In this document: piece by piece, positions 1 to 8,331 of the stretch
How the letters are laid out: each line of letters opens with the position of its first letter
How positions within the stretch are numbered: position 1 is the stretch's first letter
Source: Pyrinomonadaceae bacterium
GTDB taxonomy: Bacteria; Acidobacteriota; Blastocatellia; Pyrinomonadales; Pyrinomonadaceae
Assembly (NCBI GenBank): GCA_036277115.1
Contig: DASUNM010000023.1
Span: 1,364,001-1,428,000 of the forward strand
Direction: 5' to 3'
Length of the DNA stretch: 64,000 bases
Program-made: the position numbers and the translations under genes
Notes under the pieces: model-generated
Databases searched by the model: none
Seen by the model: the letters and a program-made list of their open reading frames with translations, nothing else
What the model was told of the DNA's origin: nothing

Positions 1-1
1 C

Positions 2-574
2 ACCCGTTACGGGGGTGGGTCGTGGGCCGCGCGTACGTTTTCCGTCCCCGATTTCGCCTACGTCCTGGCGGGAGAGGATGGGGTCGCCGCCGGGTTCGTC
101 ATTAATAACGTGGCGTTCAGGCGCGAGGTGATTTTGGCGCACCCGTTTGAGGCGCGCATTCGCCGTGACGGTGGATGCTACCTGCTCTTTCATCAACTCC
201 GCGCCCGGGGATTGCGTGTGCTGATCGAACCGCGCGCGATTGTCGAGCATGCCCCGGACGTGGGCGGTCTCGGCTTCGCGCGTAAACATTTCAAGCGCGG
301 GTATGACGGCGTCGCTGTCTACCGCCTGGACGCCCAGGGCGTTCTGCGCGGCACGCGCCTCCTGCTCCGCCTTGGCCCCGCGGCGCTGGTGCCGATCACG
401 GGCCGCCGTATCGTCGACGACTGGCTGCGCCTCGTCCGCCACCGCCGCCAGATCGGTATTCCGCGCCTGGCGGTGCCGTATTTTGGTGCAGTCGCCGTCG
501 TCACGCGATCCGTCGAGTTGGCGGGGGGATTGGCGGCTTTTCTCTCACCCGAATTGGGGAACCCTAAGTCCTGA
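2..574 (+). CDS. Glycosyltransferase family 2, C-terminal part (5' end outside window)
   Basis: The reading frame is open from the first bases and ends at the TGA at 572-574, so only the last 190 or so residues are seen. The visible part has the feel of the acceptor-side half of a GT-A family 2 enzyme: a segment reading GFVINNVAFRREV, which resembles the usual 'gan.afrre' block, then a region rich in Arg/Asp/Gly and a hydrophobic C-terminal helix. Such enzymes transfer sugars from nucleotide donors during polysaccharide or glycolipid assembly. Its stop overlaps the start of the next glycosyltransferase by one base, so the two are translationally coupled. The nucleotide-binding N-terminal half (DxD motif) is off the window, and the family call rests on the C-terminal half and on context. 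Confidence 0.6.
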   Translation, partial: TRYGGGSWAARTFSVPDFAYVLAGEDGVAAGFVINNVAFRREVILAHPFEARIRRDGGCYLLFHQLRARGLRVLIEPRAIVEHAPDVGGLGFARKHFKRGYDGVAVYRLDAQGVLRGTRLLLRLGPAALVPITGRRIVDDWLRLVRHRRQIGIPRLAVPYFGAVAVVTRSVELAGGLAAFLSPELGNPKS

Positions 575-1758
575 TGCTCCGAGACGCCTCTATCGTCTGT
601 CTCTCATCGATAGACTGGACATTCAACCGGCAGATCCCGCAAGAGGTCGCCCTCGCCCTGGCCGCAGGGGGCAGCCGCGTGCTCTTCGTGGAGAACACCG
701 GCGTGCGTCGTGCGGTCTTGCGCGATGCGGCTCGCCTCTGGGCGCGTCTTCGACATTGGCTGCAAGCCCGCGGCGGCGCGTGGCACACGGCCGAAGGCGT
801 AGATGTACTTTCGCCTCTGCTGCTGCCGTTCCCGTACTCGCCAAGCGCGACCTCCACGAATGTGCGTCTGCTCGTCCGCGCCATCCGCGCGTGGTTGGGC
901 GACGGCGGCGGCCCGCTAATCGTAATCACCTTTTTGCCGACGCCGCTCACCCGCGCGGTGATCGCTGCACTCCGCCCGGCGCTCGTCGTCTATTACTGCC
1001 TCGACCGGCTCGAAGAGAGTTCGCCGGGTGCGCGCCGCGTGGCGCAGTCGGAGCGCCTGCTGTTCGCCGAGGCAGACCTGGTGCTGGTGACGTCGGGCCT
1101 CCTTTACAAATCAGCTGCCGGAGCGTCATCGCGCGTGGAGTTGCTGGCGAGTGGCGTCCACATAAAACAGTTCGAGAAGGCGCTGGATGCGCGCGCGGCG
1201 CCGCTTGCAGCGCTGGCTGGTATACCGCGCCCAGTTATCGGTTACGTTGGCAGCATTCGCAGCGCGACAGATCTGTCTTTGGTCGCACGCGCCGCAGAGT
1301 TGGCGCCCGATCTTCAGTTTGTGCTGGCGGGTCCGCGGTTCGTTGATGTTGCACAGCTCGCGGCGCGTCCGAACGTGCGGATACTCGACCGCATCCCTCA
1401 CGAACATATCGCGCGCTACATGGTGCGCTTCGACGTGGGCATCCTGCCCTATTCGATTGACGAGTTCACAGCCGGCATCATGCCGGTGAAGCTCAAGGAG
1501 TATTTAGCTGCCGGCCTCCCCGTGGTGGCGACAGCGCTGCCTGAGGTAGTGCGCTTTGCGGACGAGCACCCCGGGCTCGTGAGATTCGCCGGCGACCCGG
1601 CCGGCTTCGTCGCCGCCTTGCGAGAGGCGCTCTCCGACAAGGCACCCGAGGCGCTCGCGCATCGCACGATGGTCGCGCGGCAGTTCGACTGGGGAGATCA
1701 AATGGCCCGGATGAAGCAGCTGATCGAGCAGGCGCTCGCAAGGACATGTTCGGGATAA
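574..1758 (+). CDS. Glycosyltransferase, GT-B fold (group 1 / family 4 like)
   Basis: A 394-residue cytoplasmic or membrane-associated glycosyltransferase. The C-terminal half has a typical GT-B donor site: a YVGSIRSATDLSLV strand-loop, then FVLAGP, an IPHEHIARYMVRFDVGILPY stretch, and the KLKEYLAAGLPVVAT segment. In that segment the Glu and the small residues contact the nucleotide sugar. The N-terminal half (acceptor side) is weakly conserved, as usual. It starts ATG at 574, overlapping the stop of the upstream glycosyltransferase, and is followed by an O-acyltransferase. The cluster therefore looks like the tail of an exopolysaccharide or O-antigen locus. The sugar specificity cannot be told. 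Confidence 0.8.
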   Translation: MLRDASIVCLSSIDWTFNRQIPQEVALALAAGGSRVLFVENTGVRRAVLRDAARLWARLRHWLQARGGAWHTAEGVDVLSPLLLPFPYSPSATSTNVRLLVRAIRAWLGDGGGPLIVITFLPTPLTRAVIAALRPALVVYYCLDRLEESSPGARRVAQSERLLFAEADLVLVTSGLLYKSAAGASSRVELLASGVHIKQFEKALDARAAPLAALAGIPRPVIGYVGSIRSATDLSLVARAAELAPDLQFVLAGPRFVDVAQLAARPNVRILDRIPHEHIARYMVRFDVGILPYSIDEFTAGIMPVKLKEYLAAGLPVVATALPEVVRFADEHPGLVRFAGDPAGFVAALREALSDKAPEALAHRTMVARQFDWGDQMARMKQLIEQALARTCSG

Positions 1759-1889
1759 AGCGACGGGTCCGGCACATCTTGCGGCGCCTGGGTTACGACA
1801 TCCCCCATCCGCCACTTACTCTATGCCCCTCGTCAATAAATTCAGCTACCGTCCCGAGGTCGACGGCCTCCGTGCGATCGCCGTCGTAG
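1746..1889 (+). pseudogene. Possible remnant N-terminus of a lost methyltransferase-type gene
   Basis: An ATG at 1746, overlapping the end of the glycosyltransferase, opens a 47-codon frame starting MFGIKRRVRHILRRLGYDI. This basic, amphipathic opening ending in RRLGYDI resembles the start of FkbM-type methyltransferases and related sugar-cluster enzymes. After about 23 residues the similarity stops and the frame runs out inside the acyltransferase gene. My reading is that a gene once began here and lost everything after its first 70 or so bases when the acyltransferase gene became its neighbour. The alternative is a chance frame; the evidence is a single short motif. Confidence 0.3.
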
Positions 1890-3790
1890 CTGTCGTTCTC
1901 TATCACGCCGGGGGATTCTACTGTCACGGCGGCTATGTCGGTGTGGACGTTTTTTTTGTGATTTCGGGTTTCCTGATCACCTCTTTGATCTGGAGGGATC
2001 TCGAAACTGGTCGCTTCACGTTTGCCTACTTCTGGGAACGGCGGGCGCGGCGGATCGTTCCCGCGCTGGTCGTGGTTACGGCCGCGACTTTAGTGGCCGG
2101 GTGGTTCCTGCTGCTGCCGGGCGATTATAAGAACCTGGGTCAGGAAGCCGCAGCGCTGGCAGTGTTTGGCGCGAACGTTTACTACTGGCGTAACACCGGC
2201 TACTTCGAAGGCGGCGCGGACGAAAAGCCTCTGCTGCACACCTGGTCTCTGGGGGTGGAGGAACAGTTCTACCTGTTAGTTCCGTTCCTGCTCTGGGGAA
2301 TATTTCGCGTTAAGGCTCTGCGTACTCGGGCGGGCGTCTTTTCAATCCTTTTGGCCGGGTTCACCGTCAGTTTCGCCTTAAGCATCTATGGCGTTATTAA
2401 GTCGCCAAGCGCCACATTCTACCTTCTTCCAACCCGCGCCTGGGAGCTGCTGCTGGGGGCACTTGTCGCCTTCGTTCCTCCCGCTTTCGCGCTGCCGAGT
2501 CGCCCGCGCCTCCGCGAGCTTTTAGCGCTTGCGGGCCTGGCTCTGATCCTCGTTCCGGTCTTCGCCTACACTCCGGAAACGCCTTTCCCCGGAGCCGCCG
2601 CGCTCTCTCCCTGTCTCGGTACGGCGCTAATAATCTGGGCGAACGAACGAACAGAGGGACGAATTCCGACGGCCGTCGGCGTGGCGCTATCAAGTCGCCC
2701 AATCGTTTTCCTCGGCTTAATCTCGTACTCGCTTTACCTGTGGCACTGGCCGTTGCTGGCCTTCAGTAAATATTGGACGCTGGCACCTCTTAGCGCTGAC
2801 CTCGGCTTCGCGACGCGCGTCGGCATGCTGAGTTTAGGATTCTTGTTAGCCGTCCTCTCGTGGAAATATGTGGAGACACCTTTGCGCACGCGGAGATTGG
2901 GGACATCCAGGAAATCGGCATTCCTCTTCGCCGGAACAGGACTCATAGTTATTTTAAGCGGCGGGCTGATATGCCTAACGATGCAGGGATTTCCCAAACG
3001 CTTCTCTGAACTGGCGAACGAATTTGCTAACGCAAAATCCGACAGGGCCTTCCTCATTAATGTTACGCCCGACGACGCCCGTGCCGGCAACCTTGTCCCG
3101 ATTGGTGTGGTGAATCCGGCGCTGCGCCCTTCGGTCTTAGCCTGGGGCGATAGCCATGCCATGTCTGCGATACCGGCACTGGACGCTTGCCTTAAGGATA
3201 AGGGGCTGGCCGGACGCGCCGCCACTCACTCCGTCACGGCACCGGTTCTTAACTGGTTTATGGTTTCGAAGTTCGGCCTGAGTAAGGATTCCATCGCTTT
3301 TAATGATGCCGTTCTCTCTTATGTTCGGAGCCAACAGGTCCCCCATGTGATTCTGATCGCCAACTGGACTGATTACGCTGGTGCGAGCGACGGCGGCTTT
3401 AACAGTGCGTTGTTGTTAACGATCCGGCAGCTCGTCGCCGCAGGTTCGCAGCCGTGGATCATGCTGTCTGTTCCCGAACACACATTCGACGTCCCGAAGG
3501 TGCTCTCGCGCTCAGTCATCTTCCGCACAGATCTCGCACCCTTCTCAACCAAACGGGCGGCGAGTGATGCGTTTGATAAGATCGACCGGACTACGATCAG
3601 CGACATAGAATCTGCAGGCGGTCGCATTCTTGATCCAAAGCCCAGGTTCCTCGATCCGGGTGGTCAGCGATACGTTTATCTGGCCGACGGAGTCGTTCTC
3701 TACCGTGATCATCATCACCTGACGACGAGAGGGGCGAAACTCATGCTGCTGCCACTTTTCTGCGATTCGTTGACATCGAAGCAGCGTTAA
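1823..3790 (+). CDS. Membrane O-acyltransferase (OafA type) with C-terminal SGNH domain
   Basis: A 655-residue integral membrane acyltransferase expected to acetylate a cell-surface polysaccharide. Residues 1-370 form an acyltransferase-3 domain: YRPEVDGLRAIAV with a following YH (presumed catalytic His), FFVISGFLIT, RRARRIVPAL, and about ten hydrophobic segments. After one more membrane helix, residues 420-655 form an SGNH-hydrolase-like domain. It shows WGDSHAMSAIP (block I Ser/Asp context) near residue 440 and YRDHHHLTTRGA near the end, which supplies the Asp and His. This order and length match OafA/YrhL proteins. No clear Shine-Dalgarno precedes the ATG. It lies between a glycosyltransferase and a methyltransferase, which fits polymer decoration. 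Confidence 0.9.
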   Translation: MPLVNKFSYRPEVDGLRAIAVVAVVLYHAGGFYCHGGYVGVDVFFVISGFLITSLIWRDLETGRFTFAYFWERRARRIVPALVVVTAATLVAGWFLLLPGDYKNLGQEAAALAVFGANVYYWRNTGYFEGGADEKPLLHTWSLGVEEQFYLLVPFLLWGIFRVKALRTRAGVFSILLAGFTVSFALSIYGVIKSPSATFYLLPTRAWELLLGALVAFVPPAFALPSRPRLRELLALAGLALILVPVFAYTPETPFPGAAALSPCLGTALIIWANERTEGRIPTAVGVALSSRPIVFLGLISYSLYLWHWPLLAFSKYWTLAPLSADLGFATRVGMLSLGFLLAVLSWKYVETPLRTRRLGTSRKSAFLFAGTGLIVILSGGLICLTMQGFPKRFSELANEFANAKSDRAFLINVTPDDARAGNLVPIGVVNPALRPSVLAWGDSHAMSAIPALDACLKDKGLAGRAATHSVTAPVLNWFMVSKFGLSKDSIAFNDAVLSYVRSQQVPHVILIANWTDYAGASDGGFNSALLLTIRQLVAAGSQPWIMLSVPEHTFDVPKVLSRSVIFRTDLAPFSTKRAASDAFDKIDRTTISDIESAGGRILDPKPRFLDPGGQRYVYLADGVVLYRDHHHLTTRGAKLMLLPLFCDSLTSKQR

Positions 3791-3815
3791 GCGTGAGTGA
3801 GGAAAGCTCAGACAG

Positions 3816-4622
3816 ATGGCGCACAGGAAAAGTTATGTGAGCCGATTTTTCCAGCAGGTCCAGATCCACGGGCCAATCGCGGCGACGAAGCTATTCGCCC
3901 GGGTCGCGGTGTCGAGGGCAAAGGTGGTGCTGGCCAATAAGCTGCTGCCCGCGCGTGTGGCTTGCCCCTGCTGCGGTTGGCGGGGGCGAAGGTTTAACGA
4001 TTACATCCAAGTCGGCCACCGGGTGAATAACGCGACGTGTCCGCAATGTGCCAGCCACTCGCGCCACCGTTCTTTATTCCTGTGGGCCTCACGGCAATTC
4101 AATCTAGCGGAGAAGAGTGGCCGAGCGCTCGTCTTCGCTCCCGAGAAGGCGACCGCGACGCTGTGGTCTGAGGCACCGTGCCTCAGTGTCTGGCGTGTTG
4201 ATCTGGAAGCCGGTCGCGGCGTGGACTTGCTCGTCGAGATCCGGGCCCTACCCTTCGCCTCAGATTCGATCGATCTCATCTGGTGCCACCACGTGCTCGA
4301 GCATGTCGAGAATGATCTAGCGGCGATCCGCGAGCTCGGTCGCGTGCTACGCCCCGGGACGGGCGAGTTGATCGTCTCGGTGCCGATGGGGGCCGGGGCG
4401 GCGACGGAAGAATACGGGTTCCCTGACCCATCCCTGTCCGGCCACTGGCGGCTTTACGGTTTTGATTTCGTGGATCGCCTGGCCGAAGGGGGGCTGTCGG
4501 TAAGTCCCATTGACTCTAAAGTGTCGGCTGAGGAGCGCAGGCTTTATGCCATCGAACCAAAACCCTGCTACGTGTGCAGAAAAGCAGAAACCTCAGCCGC
4601 GGCTGCCAACGGCTGGGAATGA
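3816..4622 (+). CDS. SAM-dependent methyltransferase with N-terminal Cys4 motif
   Basis: A 268-residue protein with a class I methyltransferase core. The segment IWCHHVLEHVENDLAAI followed by RELGRVLRPGTGELIVSVP is the typical motif II-III region of type-11 methyltransferases. The N-terminal third has CPCCGWRGRRF and, 20 or so residues on, CPQC, a likely structural zinc site. The SAM-binding glycine loop is poorly formed (ALVFAPEKATA), so cofactor binding is inferred from the later motifs. It begins 25 bases after the acyltransferase, same strand, with GAGGAAAG about 12 bases before the ATG. It probably modifies a sugar or lipid of the same cluster. The substrate is unknown. Confidence 0.75.
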   Translation: MAHRKSYVSRFFQQVQIHGPIAATKLFARVAVSRAKVVLANKLLPARVACPCCGWRGRRFNDYIQVGHRVNNATCPQCASHSRHRSLFLWASRQFNLAEKSGRALVFAPEKATATLWSEAPCLSVWRVDLEAGRGVDLLVEIRALPFASDSIDLIWCHHVLEHVENDLAAIRELGRVLRPGTGELIVSVPMGAGAATEEYGFPDPSLSGHWRLYGFDFVDRLAEGGLSVSPIDSKVSAEERRLYAIEPKPCYVCRKAETSAAAANGWE

Positions 4623-4756
4623 TGTTTGACGAAGGGGCTGGTTTCGACGAGTCAGAGAGGAATGAAGCCAACGTCATCTAAACAAACTTGCCGGCTTCAC
4701 CTTCGTCTTCCCTGGGCGGGTCGAGTCTTTGTAGGAACTTTGGCCACTGAACAGAA

Positions 4757-4792
4757 AAAGCGGTTGCCCTTCAAATGAAAAGCAACCGCTTT
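4757..4792 (-). terminator. Rho-independent terminator of the tRNA pair
   Basis: A perfect 11-bp stem (AAAGCGGTTGC with GCAACCGCTTT) and a 14-base loop. Read on the minus strand it lies just after the tRNA-Asp CCA end and is followed by TTTTTCTG. The stem is symmetric, so it may also stop transcription coming from the polysaccharide cluster on the plus strand. Confidence 0.75.
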
Positions 4793-4797
4793 GAGAA

Positions 4798-4877
<80 letters not shown>

Positions 4878-4889
4878 GGGAAAGCAGAT

Positions 4890-4960
4890 GTCAGAGGTCA
4901 GATATCGGAAGTCAGCTTTGTTTCTTTTCTGACCTCTGACTTCTGACCACTGACTTCTGC
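4890..4960. repeat. Degenerate 7-bp-period array with two inverted arms
   Basis: Left arm 4890-4917 splits into GTCAGAG, GTCAGAT, ATCGGAA, GTCAGCT. Right arm 4930-4957 splits into TGACCTC, TGACTTC, TGACCAC, TGACTTC. The right arm is roughly the reverse complement of the left, so the whole can fold into a hairpin between the two tRNAs. Confidence 0.75.
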
Positions 4961-4964
4961 CTTT

Positions 4965-5039
4965 TGGTGGGCGCGGAGGGACTCGAACCCCCAACCTCTT
5001 CCTTGTAAGGGAAGCCGTCTACCATTGACATACGTGCCC
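4965..5039 (-). tRNA. tRNA-Val (TAC), one acceptor-stem mismatch
   Basis: A 75-base cloverleaf with encoded CCA. The anticodon stem CTTCC/GGAAG encloses CTTACAA, giving anticodon TAC (valine). The T arm GGGGGTTCGAGTCCCTC is regular. The acceptor stem GGGCACG against CGCGCCC has an A-C mismatch at pair 5-68, which is unusual for a functional tRNA but tolerable. Confidence 0.93.
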
Positions 5040-5217
5040 GATTTCAAAAATCGACTCGAAATGACTGCGTCACGACGAAGTGCCATCGTAAGGAAAAGCA
5101 ACGAAGAGGTCAAGACGTGTTCAGCCTGAACGATCGCGGTTACAGCGCTTTTCCCGCCACGTTTTTGCGGCTATAGTTGTTTCACCCCAGCACTACCTTT
5201 TTTTACCGGCTCAGGAA

Positions 5218-6444
5218 ATGCGATTCGTCATCCCCAGCTTTATCGTCGGTTTGTCGCTGTCCCTCGTGTTTGCGGCGACCGCCGCTAACCAGGAGCCACA
5301 GCCAAACAAGCAGCAGCGACCGCGCACCGTCGGCCAGGGCAACTCCCAGAGTAACTCAAAAGGCGATTCCAACAGTTCGCAACCTCCCACGAACACCACC
5401 GCTGAGGAAGTTGACGAAGGCGATATCGTCCGCGTTGAGACCCAACTCGTTTCGGTGCCCGCTGTCGTGACGGATAGAAACGGACGCCCGCTCGCCGGAT
5501 TGAAACTCGAAAACTTCGCGGTCCTGGAAGACGGCAAGGCGCAGGCGCTGACAAACTTCGCGACGACAGAAACGCCTTTCGAGATCGCCTTGCTGCTCGA
5601 TACTTCGGGTTCGACGCGTGAAGACCTGGGATTGATTCGCGACGCCGCGAACGCTTTCATTGCCGCGCTGCGCCCCGGTGATCGCGTCGCGATCGTCGCC
5701 TTTAAGAATCGCCAGGACGATGGCATACCGATGGCAACGGTCGATTTGCGGTCGAGCCTGACGGACAATCGCGGGGATTTACGAGTCGCGATTGAAAGTC
5801 TGGGCACGAGTAACGGCACGCCGTTCTACGATTCGCTGGCAGAGATCAGCAAGCAGATTTTTCGGGAACAGCGTCAGGACGAAATTCGCGGCCGCCGCGC
5901 CGTCGTCGCGCTCACCGACGGGGTGGACTCAAGCAGCAACATCAACTTTGACGATGCACGGGCGACTCTGGCGCGGACTGGTGTTGCCGCGTATTTCATT
6001 CAGCTCAGCACTGAGGACTATGTCGAAGATCGTCTCCTGAAGGATTGTGAGGACGACGGCCGCCTGACGCTCTCGTCAAAGCAACTTGAACGCTTTCGCC
6101 GTCTTTTCGTGCCCACCGCGCAGAAAGAAGACTATCAGGATTTCTGCCGGCTGGGTCAGTTCGAGCGGATGGACATCAGCCGCCGGCTCTACAATCTCGC
6201 GCGTACAGAAATGAACGAGCTTGCGCGCGGGACGGGCGGCAGAAATTTTTCGGCGGCAACATTGCGGGACGCGCGCGCGGCGTTTGCGGAAGTGGCGAAA
6301 GAGATCGGCACCCAATACAGCCTCGGCTACTATCCTTCTAACAAGACTCGGGATGGTCAGTTTCGAAAAATTAGCGTTGAGATTCGCGGCGTGAAAGATG
6401 CGCAGGTGCGCGCGCGTGAAGGATATTACGCGCCGAAGCAGTGA
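5218..6444 (+). CDS. Secreted VWFA-domain protein, acidobacterial type
   Basis: A 408-residue exported protein. An N-terminal signal (FVIPSFIVGLSLSLVFAATAA) is followed by a low-complexity Gln/Asn/Ser stretch. Then comes the short beta domain typical of this family (VETQLVSVPAVVTDRNGRPL...FAVLEDGKAQ) and a von Willebrand A domain from about residue 120. The MIDAS motif DTSGS is intact (ALLLDTSGSTRE) and ALTDGVDSSS supplies the later metal-site residues. The C-terminus has the family ending QYSLGYYPSN and REGYY. These proteins are greatly expanded in Acidobacteriota; their ligands are unknown. The stop codon lies inside the first unit of a heptamer array. Two relatives lie at 18.9 and 22.1 kb. 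Confidence 0.88.
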   Translation: MRFVIPSFIVGLSLSLVFAATAANQEPQPNKQQRPRTVGQGNSQSNSKGDSNSSQPPTNTTAEEVDEGDIVRVETQLVSVPAVVTDRNGRPLAGLKLENFAVLEDGKAQALTNFATTETPFEIALLLDTSGSTREDLGLIRDAANAFIAALRPGDRVAIVAFKNRQDDGIPMATVDLRSSLTDNRGDLRVAIESLGTSNGTPFYDSLAEISKQIFREQRQDEIRGRRAVVALTDGVDSSSNINFDDARATLARTGVAAYFIQLSTEDYVEDRLLKDCEDDGRLTLSSKQLERFRRLFVPTAQKEDYQDFCRLGQFERMDISRRLYNLARTEMNELARGTGGRNFSAATLRDARAAFAEVAKEIGTQYSLGYYPSNKTRDGQFRKISVEIRGVKDAQVRAREGYYAPKQ

Positions 6445-6514
6445 GCAGTGTGCAGTGAGCAGTGAGCAGTGGGCAGTGAGCAGTGAGCAGTGAGCAGTGA
6501 GCAGTGAGCAGTGA
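6438..6514. repeat. Tandem heptamer array, 11 units of GCAGTGA
   Basis: Eleven contiguous 7-bp units, nine exact GCAGTGA plus GCAGTGT and GCAGTGG. The first unit contains the TGA stop of the VWA gene. The array fills most of the gap to the convergent hicA gene. Confidence 0.95.
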
Positions 6515-6527
6515 AAACTACGGACTC

Positions 6528-6758
6528 TCAAAGTAGTTTCAAGAATTCTTCGTTAGTAAACCCAGCCTGTTTGATGATCGACTGAAGCGTTCCTCGCTTC
6601 ATGTCCCGATTATGAAATGGAACAACAACTTGAAGTGTGGGCTTTTCTGGATGCTTTAGAACATAGTGGCTTCCACTAGTACGCCGGACGAAAAAGCCCG
6701 TACGCTCAAGGGCTCTGATCAATTGTCTTGGCTTTATTGCTGGAAGACTTCGCTTCAT
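6528..6758 (-). CDS. hicA: HicA-family mRNA interferase toxin
   Basis: A 76-residue protein with the compact dsRBD-like HicA fold: KPRQLIRALERTGFFVRRTSGSHYVLKHPEKP, with the catalytic His in SGSHYVL, then VVVPFHNRDMKRGTLQSIIKQAG. HicA cleaves mRNA during stress and is held inactive by HicB. Here the antitoxin gene lies upstream on the same strand with a 66-base gap, i.e. the hicB-hicA order rather than the commoner toxin-first order. Expected to be expressed from a promoter before hicB. Confidence 0.92.
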   Translation of the reverse strand: MKRSLPAIKPRQLIRALERTGFFVRRTSGSHYVLKHPEKPTLQVVVPFHNRDMKRGTLQSIIKQAGFTNEEFLKLL

Positions 6759-6824
6759 GAGGGGAACCTAACACAACCGTGTTCGGTGATTGCGGGAGGA
6801 GTGGCCGCGAAGGGAGTGGCTGCA

Positions 6825-7067
6825 TCACGACGCGAGCGCTATTTCCACAGGCTCCGCAATGGGTGTCTTGTCAGAAGGGATCGGCAAGCCGTCCTCCCGC
6901 AGGGTTTCCAGATACAAACGCAACGCATCCTCCGCCATCCGTCGCGCTTCTTCCAACGTGTCGCCTTCCGTAACTAAACCTGGCAGGGCTGGGCATGTCA
7001 CCACGTAACCACCTTCTTCGGCGGGCTCGAACAGCATGGTGAAGGTATAGGTTCCGTTTGCTTCCAC
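6825..7067 (-). CDS. hicB: HicB-family antitoxin
   Basis: An 80-residue protein with the partial RNase-H-like HicB fold: EPAEEGGYVVTCPALPGLVTEGDTLEEARRMAEDALRLYLETL. It lacks the C-terminal DNA-binding (HTH or RHH) domain of longer HicB proteins, so it may neutralise the toxin without acting as its own repressor. It precedes hicA on the minus strand. Its first codons lie 36 bases from the divergent start of phosphopentomutase, so any shared promoter region is very short. Confidence 0.9.
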   Translation of the reverse strand: MEANGTYTFTMLFEPAEEGGYVVTCPALPGLVTEGDTLEEARRMAEDALRLYLETLREDGLPIPSDKTPIAEPVEIALAS

Positions 7068-7102
7068 GGGTCGGATTATATAACTTATCGTCCCTAATCT
7101 CG

Positions 7103-8275
7103 ATGACCACTTTCAATCGAATAACACTTATCGTCCTCGACGGCGCCGGCATTGGCGCCATGCCGGACGCGCCGGAATGGGGCGACGCCGGCTCAGACAC
7201 GTTCGGGCACATTTGCGAATCACGCCAGTTGAAACTGCCGAACCTGCAAGGTCTTGGGCTCGGCAACATTCGCCCGCTCAACGGCGTACCCGCAATCGAA
7301 AATCCGCGCGGTGGTTACGGGAAATGCGCACTGAAATCGAATGGCAAGGACACCACGACCGGGCATTGGGAAATGGCGGGAATCATTCTTGAGCGCGCCT
7401 TTCCCACTTATCCAAACGGTTTTCCGCAAACGTTGATTGATGAGTTCGTCGCGAAAACGAATGTGCCAGGAGTCCTCGGTAACTTTCCGGCGAGCGGCAC
7501 TGAGATCATCAAAGAGCTCGGCGAAGATCATGTGCACACCGGTAAACCGATTGTTTACACCTCAGGCGATTCCGTTTTTCAGATCGCCGCGCATGAAGAA
7601 ATCATTCCGCTCGATCGTCTTTACGAAATCTGTGAGACCGCGCGTGACATGCTGCGCGGCGAGCACGAAGTTGGACGGGTAATCGCGCGACCTTTTCTCG
7701 GCAAGCCCGGCGAGTTCTTTCGCACGGAGAACCGGCACGATTATGCTGTGCCGCCGCCGCGCGAGAATCTTCTGCCGCTGCTGAGCGAACACGGTCTGGA
7801 CGTAGTCAGCATAGGCAAGATCGCCTCGATCTACGATTCAACGGGAGTAACACAGGATCTGACTGCCAAGAACAACGGCCAGTCGATGGATCAGACTATC
7901 GCCGCGTTGCGCGCCAACACGCGCGGCCTGATCTTTTCAAATTTCGTTGATTTCGACATGCTCTACGGCCATCGCCGCGACACCGAGGGCTATGCGCGGG
8001 CGCTCGAGACGTTCGATGAGCGCTGGCCGGAACTCGAAGCGGCCATGCGTGAAGACGATCTCGTAATTCTGACTTCTGATCACGGCAACGATCCCACCTA
8101 TCCCGGGACCGATCATACTCGGGAATACGCGCCATTAGTCGTTTATGGAAATAAAGCGAAGCCGGGTATCGATCTGGGTACGCGCGATTCGCTGTCCGAC
8201 ATCGGCAGCACGATTGCTGAGAACTTCGGCCTGAGTCTCAAAGCCGGCAAGAGTTTTCTCTCTCAGATTTCGTAA
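7103..8275 (+). CDS. deoB: Phosphopentomutase
   Basis: A 390-residue enzyme converting (deoxy)ribose 1-phosphate to the 5-phosphate in nucleoside breakdown. It belongs to the alkaline-phosphatase superfamily. The first metal ligand is in LIVLDGAGIGAMPDA, a GKDTTTGHWEMAG block carries the phosphorylated Thr region, and the C-terminal metal ligands are in TSDHGNDPTYPGTDHTREYAPL. I start it at the ATG at 7103 because MTTFNRITLIVLDG matches the family start; an upstream in-frame codon at 7058 would overlap hicB. No good Shine-Dalgarno is visible. It feeds the same pathway as DeoC (17.9 kb) and RpiB (13.2 kb). Confidence 0.96.
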   Translation: MTTFNRITLIVLDGAGIGAMPDAPEWGDAGSDTFGHICESRQLKLPNLQGLGLGNIRPLNGVPAIENPRGGYGKCALKSNGKDTTTGHWEMAGIILERAFPTYPNGFPQTLIDEFVAKTNVPGVLGNFPASGTEIIKELGEDHVHTGKPIVYTSGDSVFQIAAHEEIIPLDRLYEICETARDMLRGEHEVGRVIARPFLGKPGEFFRTENRHDYAVPPPRENLLPLLSEHGLDVVSIGKIASIYDSTGVTQDLTAKNNGQSMDQTIAALRANTRGLIFSNFVDFDMLYGHRRDTEGYARALETFDERWPELEAAMREDDLVILTSDHGNDPTYPGTDHTREYAPLVVYGNKAKPGIDLGTRDSLSDIGSTIAENFGLSLKAGKSFLSQIS

Positions 8276-8331
8276 CTGAGAGTGGAAGTCTACCGCTCGC
8301 GTAAGCGAGTGGAACAAGGAGACAACAATCA

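Noticed and set aside
240-1346. Long plus-strand frame of 368 codons over the two glycosyltransferase genes
   Set aside because: Arg/Ala/Ser-rich composition typical of an out-of-frame reading of GC-rich coding DNA; the overlapping frames have clear glycosyltransferase motifs.
6438-6514. GCAGTGA array considered as a CRISPR array
   Set aside because: Units are contiguous 7-mers with no spacers, and no cas gene is nearby.
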